Assembly: GCA_002506025.1 (NCBI GenBank)
Contig: DAWS01000009.1
Span: 8,921 to 23,570, forward strand
Source: Euryarchaeota archaeon UBA111
GTDB lineage: Archaea > Thermoplasmatota > Poseidoniia > Poseidoniales > Poseidoniaceae
Length of the DNA: 14,650 nt
Reading direction: 5' to 3'
This document shows positions 1 through 7,157 of the stretch, in pieces; position 1 is the first letter of the stretch; each line of letters starts with the position of its first letter. The notes below the pieces were generated by a model that ran no database searches, was not told the DNA's origin, and saw nothing but the letters and a program-made list of their open reading frames with translations. The translations under genes were made by a program, and so were the position numbers.

Positions 1-1106
1 GGGACATCCTCTAAGGTCAGCAAAGGAATATTGAATGCGTCACAGGTTCGAATAAAACGAGCCGCTTTAATCGATGCATCAATATCCAAACAACCAGCTA
101 GAACTTTTGGCTGGTTGCCAATGACACCGACCGTTCTACCACCCAATCTAGCAAAACCTATGATGATGTTATCTGCATAGGCATCAAATAATTCCATGAA
201 GTGTCCATCATCAACTATCTCTTCGACCACCTTTACCATATCATACGGTCGATTAGGATTATCAGGGACTAGGGCTTCTAGGTTAGGATTGGTTCTATCG
301 TGAGGGTCACCAGTTTCAACAAATGGAGCGATTGCTCCATTGTGGTCGGGCAAAAACCCGAGTATTTCAGCGGCCATTTCACAAGCATCCTCGTCGTCAT
401 CGGCAATTAAACAGGCAATACCTGACCTTGAAGCATGTAGACTAGCACCCCCAAGTCCTGCAGCATCGATTTCCCCTTGGATAACTTCTGGAGTTTCTAG
501 TGGTGATGATAGAAATAATTGACCATGCTCTTCTCCCAAGATCGTAAAGTCAGCAAGACTGGCTGCTAATGAGGACACACCAACAACAGGGCCCAATACT
601 AGACTAATTATTGGCACTCTGCCACTGCACTGAACCAGTCTGTCGAGTAATTCACCCGTGCCGGCAAGTCCGGATATACCGTCGTGTGCCCGTTGTCCAC
701 CGCCATCCCACATCCCGATAATTGGAACTTTGGCTCGCTCCGCCATTTCTACGACTTTACTGATTTTTTTCGCATGGGTTTCGCCCATACTGCCGCCGTG
801 AACGCTAAAATCTTGGGCAAAACAATACACTCTGCGCCCGTCGATTGTTCCATGGCCTGCAACCACCCCATCTCCTAGAGTTTGGTGGAGAAACATATTG
901 TGGTCGACAGTTCGGTGAGTGACAAAAGAATCTATTTCGATAAATGATTCCTCATCTAGTAACATGCTAATACGATCTCTAGCGGTTCCTCGACCAGATT
1001 TACGAATTGCTTCTTGCTTCTTCAAGCCACCACCAAGACGGGCCTCATCCCGCCTTTGACGTAACTCGTCAAGTTTTTGATTGGTCTTATTTGGCAACTC
1101 TATCAC
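1..1106 (-). CDS. Acyl-CoA carboxylase carboxyltransferase subunit (PccB/MmdA-like), 3' end missing
   Basis: About 368 residues are visible of a family normally near 510-520; the frame is open to the window edge and breaks off at 'AFNIPLLTLEDV', which matches the family's '(D)AFNIP..T..DVPGF' segment. The protein transfers the carboxyl group from carboxybiotin to an acyl-CoA (acetyl- or propionyl-CoA type) with a biotin carboxylase and a biotin carrier. Family marks seen: N-terminal 'LDELRQRRDEARLGGG', 'GRGTARDRI' (38-46), 'FAQDFSVHGGSMGETHAKKI' (96-115), 'WDGGGQRAHDG' (133-143), 'LGPVVGVSS' (171-179) and 'ADDDEDA' further on. The first oxyanion Gly-Gly pair (within GGG 135-137) is kept, but the usual DSGGARIQEG and GPCAGG loops are altered, so substrate and activity are uncertain. 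I chose the GTG at 1106 because its GTGA overlap with the gatD stop repeats the arrangement one gene upstream. A TTG at 1097, eight bases after GGGAG, is a real alternative. Confidence 0.85.
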   Translation of the reverse strand, partial: MIELPNKTNQKLDELRQRRDEARLGGGLKKQEAIRKSGRGTARDRISMLLDEESFIEIDSFVTHRTVDHNMFLHQTLGDGVVAGHGTIDGRRVYCFAQDFSVHGGSMGETHAKKISKVVEMAERAKVPIIGMWDGGGQRAHDGISGLAGTGELLDRLVQCSGRVPIISLVLGPVVGVSSLAASLADFTILGEEHGQLFLSSPLETPEVIQGEIDAAGLGGASLHASRSGIACLIADDDEDACEMAAEILGFLPDHNGAIAPFVETGDPHDRTNPNLEALVPDNPNRPYDMVKVVEEIVDDGHFMELFDAYADNIIIGFARLGGRTVGVIGNQPKVLAGCLDIDASIKAARFIRTCDAFNIPLLTLEDV

Positions 1107-2497
1107 TCCCGTAATGTGTTGATATTCTCGCCACATAAGTTCATTCCTAGGACCTTTGCCACATCTTTGTTATTGGATAATGCATAGTGTATTTTTACCA
1201 CAGTTGAATCAGGCGAGGTAACGCTACCGTGACCTAGTAATCCCATCTCCTGCTGCTTTCTTCCCTTGGAATATACATTCATATCTATTGGTCCATTAAT
1301 GCACTGCGAGGTGACTACCACCGGAATACTTCGATTGACGCATCTAGTTAGTGCACGCCATACTTTGATATTTTCCGGGGCATCATCTCCGGGGTCATCA
1401 ATCGGTAGATGGCCTAAACCCGTTCCATGGATTACTATTGCCTGCACTCCATTGGCAACAATTGCTTCAATCTCCTCTTCATGAAGGTATGGTCCGGCGA
1501 TAAATTGAGCAATGCGGACACTCTCAGAGTATTTTCTTGGCTTATTTGTTATCTCAAAACTGGTTTGTGCTAAGTCCGTTTGGTATGTGCTATCGAGGAT
1601 AATTTTTGGCTGGTTTGCTTCGAAGTTAATGTAAGCGAGTGGCTGACTATTGACATTACGAAACGCATCACGTCTAGTCGAGTGTAACTTTCTAACACCA
1701 GTACCAGGTTGTATTGAACAAGTTCCATCATGGCTTGATGAATGCATCACAACTACTGCAGCGTCACCCCTTATTGCCCCCGGTTGTGGACCATTTGCCG
1801 CCCAAAGCACTGCTGAAATCAGGTTTTCAGAAGCGTCCGATGAACCTCGGTCAGATGATCGCTGTGAACCGACTAGCGCAATTCTACCTGGCGGGGCTGT
1901 GCCTTCACCAGACCAAGCAAAACACATTGCTGCGGAGGTGATGTGCAGTGTATCGGTTCCGTGGGTAATTACAACACCATCACAACCAGAATCAAAGGCT
2001 TGTTGAGTCGCATCGACTAGTTTATTCCAGTGTTGTGGCCTAATGTCATCGCTAAACATATTACCCAATTTAACAGCATCAATGTTGGCAATTTGCGCTA
2101 TTTCAGGTATCTCAGACACCAGCTCCTCTGGCTCAAATTTCGCTACAACCGCACCGGTTTTGTAATCCACTTTGGAAGCGATAGTTCCGCCGGTATGAAT
2201 TATTCTGACCCGGGGTAAGCCCTCTTTGAATTGCAATTTAGCTACCTCAGTGGACTGTGCCTCAGCAATCCCGCTCAGCGTTTTGACAGCAATGACTTCA
2301 TCGATTGCATAACTAGCATTGTAACCGTTTGCTAGTTTAATAGTGATGTGGCCTTTTGCCGCTGGGTGGAGAATAACTCCCTCATGGGTGGTTTTTCCAT
2401 TATGACCGTCGACCTCGATTTGGACTCTGTGTCCAATATCAGGGATATCGACCATGCTATCGCCAAGAATTGACGGCTCATCAAGAGTTCGCTTCAC
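1103..2497 (-). CDS. gatD: Glutamyl-tRNA(Gln) amidotransferase subunit D
   Basis: GatD is the asparaginase-like subunit of the archaeal GatDE enzyme. It frees ammonia from glutamine so that GatE can turn Glu-tRNA(Gln) into Gln-tRNA(Gln) in the cytoplasm. The 464-residue length fits the family. Residues ~18-75 form the small N-terminal beta-barrel ('IGHRVQIEVDGHNGKTTHEGV'-type start). The asparaginase domain follows with 'IIHTGGTIASKVDYKTGAV' (99-117), 'DGVVITHGTDTLHITSAA' (173-190) and 'VRKLHSTRRDAF' (268-279). By family knowledge, catalysis uses a Thr of the HTGGT motif, T181-D182 of HGTDT and a Lys, probably K270. The GTG start overlaps the permease TGA (GTGA); the ATG at 2455 (residue 15) is a possible shorter start that keeps the barrel. 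gatE is not in the window. Confidence 0.95.
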   Translation of the reverse strand: MKRTLDEPSILGDSMVDIPDIGHRVQIEVDGHNGKTTHEGVILHPAAKGHITIKLANGYNASYAIDEVIAVKTLSGIAEAQSTEVAKLQFKEGLPRVRIIHTGGTIASKVDYKTGAVVAKFEPEELVSEIPEIAQIANIDAVKLGNMFSDDIRPQHWNKLVDATQQAFDSGCDGVVITHGTDTLHITSAAMCFAWSGEGTAPPGRIALVGSQRSSDRGSSDASENLISAVLWAANGPQPGAIRGDAAVVVMHSSSHDGTCSIQPGTGVRKLHSTRRDAFRNVNSQPLAYINFEANQPKIILDSTYQTDLAQTSFEITNKPRKYSESVRIAQFIAGPYLHEEEIEAIVANGVQAIVIHGTGLGHLPIDDPGDDAPENIKVWRALTRCVNRSIPVVVTSQCINGPIDMNVYSKGRKQQEMGLLGHGSVTSPDSTVVKIHYALSNNKDVAKVLGMNLCGENINTLRE

Positions 2498-4935
2498 TGA
2501 GACAAGTCTTTGACCTTCTCAACTAAGTCCATACGGCGTAGACGCCATATACCGATTGGGGTCATGGCGATTGCGATAATAATGACTCCACCCATTAACT
2601 GATATGCAACACTTGGCACAATTACTACCGGAACATAGAATTGCCAAGATGAGAATGATGCTGCAAGACCGATAGCACCTCCGTAAGCAAATACTACGCC
2701 AACCAAACCGCCGATTACTCCTATTAGCAAACTTTCGAACAAGAGCATGGTTCCTAATCGCCCAGTAGATGCCCCCAGAACTCGTAGCGTAGCCAATTCA
2801 AAGTCTCGCTCAGCGACATTCATTATCATGGTATTCAGCATGACTGCGATGGTGAATAGGAGGCCAAGATACATTATGGCTTGGAATAACTGGGTTTGTT
2901 GTTCAATTAGGGTTTCAATACCGTCAATCAAACTCTGGCGTTCAACAATGCCAACTGAAACCTCACCCAGTTCAGTGTCAACCTCGACACCATTTGGCAG
3001 GTCAAGATAAACTGAGGTTGCATTTACCCCGGTAATCATACTCAAATCTACTCGCAAGAAATACATGGTTCTGACAAAATCGCCACGGGTTGTTCCGACT
3101 ATCTCAACCTCTTGTTGCGCACCATTCACCATCACATCGTGGACCTCGCCGACTTCCCAGCCAAGGAAAATCATCGACCCTTCATCCATCATAACTTCGG
3201 GTGTAGCATCTTGTTGCGTTGGGATTTTCCCGTCGAGAAGGTTAACACTGCGCATGCCACTTTGGAAATTATCCATTCCTACAAGGGTAAAAATTCGGTC
3301 GACTCCATCGGCATCCTCCACAGCACCAAGTGGCATCTCTATCAATAACTCAGTATTAGCACCAACATTATTGGCCCATGCTAATACCGCATCTTCGCCA
3401 TCTATGTTCACATATACTTGAGCATCCCAATTTTGATCTTCTTCAATTCCACCAACGAGCGTTTCTTGGATTCCGGCAGACATCATCTGAATCGAACCAA
3501 ATAACATCAGAGAGATTCCCACAGCAACGAAGGTCATCGTCAATCTGACCGGTTTCCTAACACTTGAGCGTACCGATAGTCCTAGGGTTGTTGGCATCCA
3601 TGCTGTTAGTCTGCGCAATAAATTAGAACCAACTCTCATCTCACTCTGGCCACTCAAGACTTCTAACGGGTTTAGCCGACTAGCCTTGAGAGCAGGGAAA
3701 ATCCCAGATATGAATACGACAATCATTGTTGGTATTATGACTGCTCCATATAGGGCAGTTGGCATTTGCCGCTCTATGATTGGGACTCCCACTATACTTT
3801 GATAAAAATCTAGCATACCATTCATGCCCCATGGACCGATTAAGCAGCCAACGAAACATCCTAGTGAACCAATAATTATCGGTGCGTAGAGATATCCAGT
3901 CAGCAGAGATTTACGATTAACACCCAGAGTCCGCAAAACTGCAATTTCCTTGGCTTGACTCTGGACTAACCTTTGTAGACTCAGAATTATTGTTATGGCA
4001 GCGATTGCGGCAATCATAACGGTGAATGGTGTAGCCATGCGTTTCGACGCTTCTAGATCCTGTCGCATTATTTCCACCTGTTCGTTTTGACCTCGATCAC
4101 GTTGTCTGGCATCGAGTTGAGTGGCAGTTAACGAGTCCTCAACCTGCAATTTTATTGCATCAATTTCCTTACCTTCATACTCATTAGTATCCGGTAAATC
4201 AAATGAAGGTGTGCCTTGCACATCCAAAAGAATGGTATTGCTGGCACCTAAGTCATTGCCTGTTAGTCTAGCCATGCCAGATTCTGATAAGTAGCCGACG
4301 ACATATTCTCCTGCCTCAGGAGGGAATACAGAGCCTTCAGGCGCCATGAAAATGTGGACTGGATGATAACCATATCCGACGATTGAAAATTCTGCGCTGG
4401 AAGACCCTGCGCCGATGGTAATGGTGTCTCCTAGATTGAGTTTTAGCGGTTCCATGACATGGGCATCGATTACAATCTCATCGTCAGCGACTGCTAATCT
4501 CCCGCCAGAGTGTCCATCTGGCATCCAAACCCGGTCGCTGTTGGCAGTTGGGGCGATACCATGCCAAAGTGAATTGATAATTCTGTCTTCGCCGTCATCA
4601 TCAAAAAACATGGCGCCAGGTATAATGTTACGTCCCTCACAGGAGTCAAGGTCATGAGCAGATAGATCCCAGTTATCAGTAAGGTGTTGGCAGAAGTTAG
4701 CAACTTGCTCCGCACTCCATGTAGTACTACGATTATCAATCCATAAATCAGCTAAATTAGCGCCATCGTCGTCATCAGCATGCATCGTATCATACATACC
4801 ACTCAGGTTGTGGGAGTAACCGCCGAAAGTAAGTCCAGCAAATACACCGACTGAAACCATAAAGATAACTGCGAACAATCGTAGTTTACTGCGCCAAAGG
4901 CTTCTAGCAAGACGCTTGTTAAGTAAGGCAGACAT
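2494..4935 (-). CDS. ABC transporter permease, duplicated FtsX/MacB type
   Basis: This 813-residue membrane protein has two FtsX-like halves. Helices I can see lie near residues 19-38, 301-322, 347-370, 395-418 (first half) and 464-486, 686-705, 731-757, 778-797 (second half), eight in all. Large acidic extracellular domains sit between the first and second helix of each half (about 40-300 and 487-685). The coupling segment after the second helix occurs twice: 'EIAVLRTLGVNRKSL' (~330-344) and 'ELATLRVLGASTGRL' (~713-727), direct evidence of internal duplication. Relatives work in lipoprotein release, peptide or antibiotic export, or as mechanotransmitters; the substrate cannot be read from sequence. 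It lies 22 bases downstream of its ATPase and overlaps gatD by four bases. The ATG has a strong GAGGAG five bases upstream. Confidence 0.92.
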   Translation of the reverse strand: MSALLNKRLARSLWRSKLRLFAVIFMVSVGVFAGLTFGGYSHNLSGMYDTMHADDDDGANLADLWIDNRSTTWSAEQVANFCQHLTDNWDLSAHDLDSCEGRNIIPGAMFFDDDGEDRIINSLWHGIAPTANSDRVWMPDGHSGGRLAVADDEIVIDAHVMEPLKLNLGDTITIGAGSSSAEFSIVGYGYHPVHIFMAPEGSVFPPEAGEYVVGYLSESGMARLTGNDLGASNTILLDVQGTPSFDLPDTNEYEGKEIDAIKLQVEDSLTATQLDARQRDRGQNEQVEIMRQDLEASKRMATPFTVMIAAIAAITIILSLQRLVQSQAKEIAVLRTLGVNRKSLLTGYLYAPIIIGSLGCFVGCLIGPWGMNGMLDFYQSIVGVPIIERQMPTALYGAVIIPTMIVVFISGIFPALKASRLNPLEVLSGQSEMRVGSNLLRRLTAWMPTTLGLSVRSSVRKPVRLTMTFVAVGISLMLFGSIQMMSAGIQETLVGGIEEDQNWDAQVYVNIDGEDAVLAWANNVGANTELLIEMPLGAVEDADGVDRIFTLVGMDNFQSGMRSVNLLDGKIPTQQDATPEVMMDEGSMIFLGWEVGEVHDVMVNGAQQEVEIVGTTRGDFVRTMYFLRVDLSMITGVNATSVYLDLPNGVEVDTELGEVSVGIVERQSLIDGIETLIEQQTQLFQAIMYLGLLFTIAVMLNTMIMNVAERDFELATLRVLGASTGRLGTMLLFESLLIGVIGGLVGVVFAYGGAIGLAASFSSWQFYVPVVIVPSVAYQLMGGVIIIAIAMTPIGIWRLRRMDLVEKVKDLSQ

Positions 4936-4940
4936 AATTA

Positions 4941-4946
4941 CTCCTC
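4941..4946 (-). promoter_or_regulatory. Shine-Dalgarno site of the permease gene
   Basis: GAGGAG on the minus strand, separated by TAATT from the ATG at 4935. It lies in the 22-base gap after the ATPase stop, so the permease can be initiated separately even though it is probably co-transcribed with the ATPase. Confidence 0.75.
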
Positions 4947-4957
4947 TTTTGCTATGA

Positions 4958-5638
4958 TTAATTGGTCAATTCATCTGATACAATTTTGCCACTATCGATT
5001 CTAATTACCCTAGTTGCGTATTCGACCAGCCCCTCGTCATGGGTAACAAATACCGCTGTGATGTTTTCCTGTTCGCAAGCTTTGACTAGAGCAGTCATTA
5101 CTTTTCTTGATGTTTCAGTGTCAAGGTTACCTGTTAATTCGTCGCCAAGTAGCAGATTAGGCCGCTTTGCGATGCTTCTAGCGATAGCAACGCGCTGTTG
5201 CTGTCCACCACTGATTTCTCCGGGGAAACGATTGACTTCACCTTCTAAGCCAACTAACTTTAGTAATTCTATGGCACGTTCGGAATCTTTTGCACCACCT
5301 AATTCTTGAATTAGTAGGATATTCTCTAATACCGTTAAATCTTGTAGCAAATTGAAAAACTGGAATACATAACCAATATTTTCCCGTCGGAATGATGTCA
5401 TCGGTTCGGAAGCATCACGGGGTACAGTTTGCTCGTTGAATGTGTAACTTCCAGCAGTTGGACTATCTAGGGCTGATAAACAATTCAGTAGTGTGGTTTT
5501 TCCAGACCCCGACGGCCCAAGCAGTATTACTCTTTCACCCTGATTAATTTCTAAATCAATCCCATCTAAGGCTTTCACAACACCTGCTGGGGTTTCATAA
5601 TAACGCTGAAGTTTATCCATTTTCAATAGTCTTGTCAT
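4958..5638 (-). CDS. ABC transporter ATPase, LolD/MacB type
   Basis: This 226-residue nucleotide-binding subunit powers the adjoining FtsX-type permease from the cytoplasmic side. Visible motifs: Walker A GPSGSGKT (41-48), Q-loop Q93 in 'GYVFQFFNLL', signature 'ISGGQQQRVAIARSIAKRP' (142-160), Walker B and D-loop 'LLLGDELTGNLD' (162-173) and switch His200 in 'FVTHD'. All catalytic positions are present. The Walker B stretch has GDELTG where most relatives have ADEPTG; the key Asp and Glu are intact. The frame stays open upstream to 5734, but I place the start at the ATG at 5638: it is preceded by GGTGAT, matching the anti-Shine-Dalgarno complement GGAGGTGATC, the LolD fold begins there, and a TATA-like box at 5697-5704 lies inside the longer reading. 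It is the promoter-proximal gene of the cluster. Confidence 0.93.
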   Translation of the reverse strand: MTRLLKMDKLQRYYETPAGVVKALDGIDLEINQGERVILLGPSGSGKTTLLNCLSALDSPTAGSYTFNEQTVPRDASEPMTSFRRENIGYVFQFFNLLQDLTVLENILLIQELGGAKDSERAIELLKLVGLEGEVNRFPGEISGGQQQRVAIARSIAKRPNLLLGDELTGNLDTETSRKVMTALVKACEQENITAVFVTHDEGLVEYATRVIRIDSGKIVSDELTN

Positions 5639-5696
5639 ATCATCACCACGACTAATCACTCTACTTAGTTGTGCTAAACCAAGCATGCCAACTGAT

Positions 5697-5704
5697 GATA
5701 TAAG
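5697..5704 (-). promoter_or_regulatory. Putative TATA box of the ABC-gatD-carboxyltransferase cluster
   Basis: CTTATATC on the minus strand is the best archaeal TATA-like match between the tRNA and the ATPase start. A transcript starting about 24 bases downstream (near 5673) would have a leader of roughly 35 bases before the ATG at 5638. Placement is by inspection; read-through from the upstream tRNA is also possible. Confidence 0.45.
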
Positions 5705-5728
5705 GTTCACTATGATGTGACTGATTGT

Positions 5729-5755
5729 CGGCAAAAGCCGCTAGTTAACAACTAG
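5729..5755. repeat. Two abutting inverted repeats downstream of tRNA-Met
   Basis: 5729-5740 is CGGC-AAAA-GCCG, a perfect 4-bp stem with a four-base loop. It directly abuts 5741-5755, CTAGTT-AAC-AACTAG, a perfect 6-bp stem with a three-base loop. They lie 11 bases past the tRNA CCA end in the direction of transcription. Possible roles are ending or processing the tRNA transcript, or a binding site upstream of the ABC promoter. Confidence 0.45.
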
Positions 5756-5766
5756 ATGATGGTAAA

Positions 5767-5894
5767 TGGTGCCGGGAGCGGGGCTTGAACCCGCGACCTT
5801 CGGATGTCTCAGACACCGCAAGGGTTGCACGTCATACGATTGCCTTGTAGGCTGCCCTATGAGTCCGACGCGCTACCAACTACGCCACCCCGGC
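5767..5894 (-). tRNA. Elongator tRNA-Met(CAU) with intron
   Basis: The cloverleaf reads: acceptor GCCGGGG (5894-5888) with TCCCGGC (5777-5771), one G-U pair; D-arm GCGT/GCGC with loop AGTTGGTA; anticodon stem TCGGA/TCCGA; spliced loop CTCATAA with anticodon CAT; variable AGGTC; T-arm GCGGG-TTCAAGC-CCCGC. The discriminator is A at 5770, followed by an encoded CCA (5769-5767). A 52-nt intron interrupts it after position 37. G1-C72 pairing and the lack of the three G-C pairs of initiator anticodon stems argue for elongator Met. A CAT anticodon could also mark tRNA-Ile2, but the body resembles archaeal elongator Met, which is known to carry introns at this site in haloarchaea. Confidence 0.93.
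5806..5857 (-). other. tRNA-Met intron (37/38) with bulge-helix-bulge motif
   Basis: The 52-nt intron begins GGGCAGCC and ends TCTGAGAC. The splice motif is visible: exon CTCA (loop positions 32-35) pairs with intron TGAG; this 4-bp helix is flanked by three-base bulges TA|G and AC|A, the bars marking the cuts. The anticodon stem forms the outer helix. The inner helix is GGCA/TGTC (one G-U), extended by CC/GG past a bulged G. This is the canonical substrate of the archaeal splicing endonuclease. Confidence 0.88.
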
Positions 5895-5945
5895 TTGTCC
5901 ATTCGTGAAGGCTAGACTCTTTGAATAATGCGGACAAAATTATCA

Positions 5946-5956
5946 TTTTTAATATT
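5946..5956 (+). promoter_or_regulatory. AT-rich promoter-like stretch
   Basis: TTTTTAATATT within an AT-rich tract (about 5932-5972) could serve as TATA box for the plus-strand membrane-protein gene, giving a leader of about 35 bases with GGAG before the ATG at 6014. The same tract lies upstream of the minus-strand tRNA and may serve both directions. Called by inspection only. Confidence 0.3.
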
Positions 5957-6013
5957 GAAATAATTAGAAAAATCATCCGTAGCATTCATGCACTCCCAGC
6001 AATCCGGAGTGCT

Positions 6014-6925
6014 ATGGTCGACCTTCAAACCGCAATGGCGGCGGCTGCGACTGAACGCAAGAAGCGTGATGGCGCTGCCGGCGAAGAAAGGAAGGTAAGG
6101 CGAAGTGGTCCAAATTTGGGGATTGAGTCATTTGATCCTGTGAAGCACGTCGGCAAAGAGAAGGCAGATACTGCATCGATGTGGCTCGTTATTGCGTTTT
6201 CGATAGCTGTTTCACTGATGATGCGCTATGTTTTGATGCCAAATACATCGCCTGATAAATCTGATATTCTCTACCTAATGCCACTAAGCGCAATCATTCT
6301 GATACCACAATTGCATAGAATGGTGATGCCAGAGAGATTCCAAGAGCACTACGGTAAGGGAACATGGTTCAAGGCTGGTTTTCTCCATACATTCACATTT
6401 TTGGCCATGTCATTCCTGTTGGTTAATCCTCCAATGGGCGATATTGTCGCACCCAAATTAGCCAGCCATTGGGCCATTGCGACGGACGATGGCGAACTAT
6501 TATTGTTCAATGAGGATTCGAGCAAGGATGGTGTAATTGAGTGGGTTGTTGAAAATGATGGCAGACTCGAAGGTGAAGTCTGGCTATTGTTTGCCTTGGC
6601 TGATAATGTAAATTCAGATGGTGCGGAAGTGTCTGTCGAACTCACGCACCAATCAGTAACTACTGAACTGAATAGCGATGAATTTTATTGGGCAAATAAT
6701 AGTGACAGAATAAACAACGCAACAAAGACCGATAATTCCTCTGCACCAGAATTAGTTCCTCATGAAAAGGATCAACCATTTGCGATTAATTTAGGCTCGA
6801 ATCTGGCGGTTGGCAGTCATGACATCCTTGTCACTATCAAAGAGGACGGGGATCCTTGGGAAAATGAGCGAACATACCGCTGGAAATTAGTAGTTGTTGA
6901 GGCGCTAGAGTCAGATGAGTCATGA
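6014..6925 (+). CDS. Unrecognised membrane protein: three helices plus outer beta-rich domain
   Basis: I do not recognise this 303-residue protein. Residues 1-50 are a charged, Ala- and Lys/Arg-rich cytoplasmic-type tail. Hydrophobic helices lie near 55-75 ('MWLVIAFSIAVSLMM'), 85-104 ('LYLMPLSAIILIPQL') and 119-137 ('FKAGFLHTFTFLAMSFLLV'). From about 145 to the end the chain is acidic, rich in alternating hydrophobic residues and has several N-x-S/T sites, suggesting a beta-sandwich domain outside the cell: 'GVIEWVVENDGRLEGEVWLL' resembles an Ig-like strand pair, and the end 'ERTYRWKLVVVEA' looks like a closing strand. Three helices put N inside and C outside. I chose the ATG at 6014 (GGAG four bases upstream) over a TTG at 5921 that would lie in the AT-rich promoter region. 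It stands alone on the plus strand. Confidence 0.8.
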   Translation: MVDLQTAMAAAATERKKRDGAAGEERKVRRSGPNLGIESFDPVKHVGKEKADTASMWLVIAFSIAVSLMMRYVLMPNTSPDKSDILYLMPLSAIILIPQLHRMVMPERFQEHYGKGTWFKAGFLHTFTFLAMSFLLVNPPMGDIVAPKLASHWAIATDDGELLLFNEDSSKDGVIEWVVENDGRLEGEVWLLFALADNVNSDGAEVSVELTHQSVTTELNSDEFYWANNSDRINNATKTDNSSAPELVPHEKDQPFAINLGSNLAVGSHDILVTIKEDGDPWENERTYRWKLVVVEALESDES

Positions 6926-7157
6926 CAGTAGGTCGCCATAGTTTACAACTATACTATCGATAAGCGAGTTTATTTTCCTCTTATCGTGATTCTCTCTAGC
7001 GATTCGATTTATTTTCTGTTGGCGCAGTGCCCGAATTGGTTTGGCAAGCGGCGTCCAGCAGAGTAAATTTAGCAATGTTTCGGTTCCCATCAGTTGAAAC
7101 TAATCGGTCAGACCTAGTATTCGATTTTTGTAACACCTTGACTAAAAGTGAAAGTGA
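6926..7157. other. Convergent intergenic region
   Basis: These 232 bases separate two genes that end toward each other. They hold an inverted repeat with T-rich tracts (6958-7018), a stretch at 7021-7063 resembling the 5' half of a tRNA, and one imperfect hairpin GTTTC...GAAAC at 7077-7100. No credible coding sequence was found. Confidence 0.5.
6958..7018 (+). terminator. Possible T-rich terminator region of the membrane-protein gene
   Basis: CGATAAG (6958-6964) is the exact reverse complement of CTTATCG (6980-6986), with a loop holding TTTATTTTC. The same nine bases recur shortly after, near 7009-7017. Archaeal transcription usually stops at T-rich tracts, so these two tracts after the stop at 6925 are the likely termination zone. 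Confidence 0.4.

Noticed and set aside
1266..4657. Plus-strand open frames opposite gatD and the permease
   Set aside because: They are shadows of two genes with strong motif evidence on the other strand, with no recognisable protein features.
5639..5734. N-terminal extension of the ABC ATPase, beginning MPTISHIIVNL
   Set aside because: It would add 32 residues not typical of LolD-type ATPases and covers the best TATA-like box; the internal ATG at 5638 has a good ribosome-binding site.
5767..5894. Initiator tRNA-Met or tRNA-Ile2 reading of the CAT tRNA
   Set aside because: The anticodon stem TCGGA/TCCGA lacks the three G-C pairs of initiators, and the body and intron position match archaeal elongator tRNA-Met better than Ile2.
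7077..7100. CRISPR-repeat-like GTTTC...GAAAC unit
   Set aside because: Only a single imperfect copy is present, with no second copy or regular spacers nearby.
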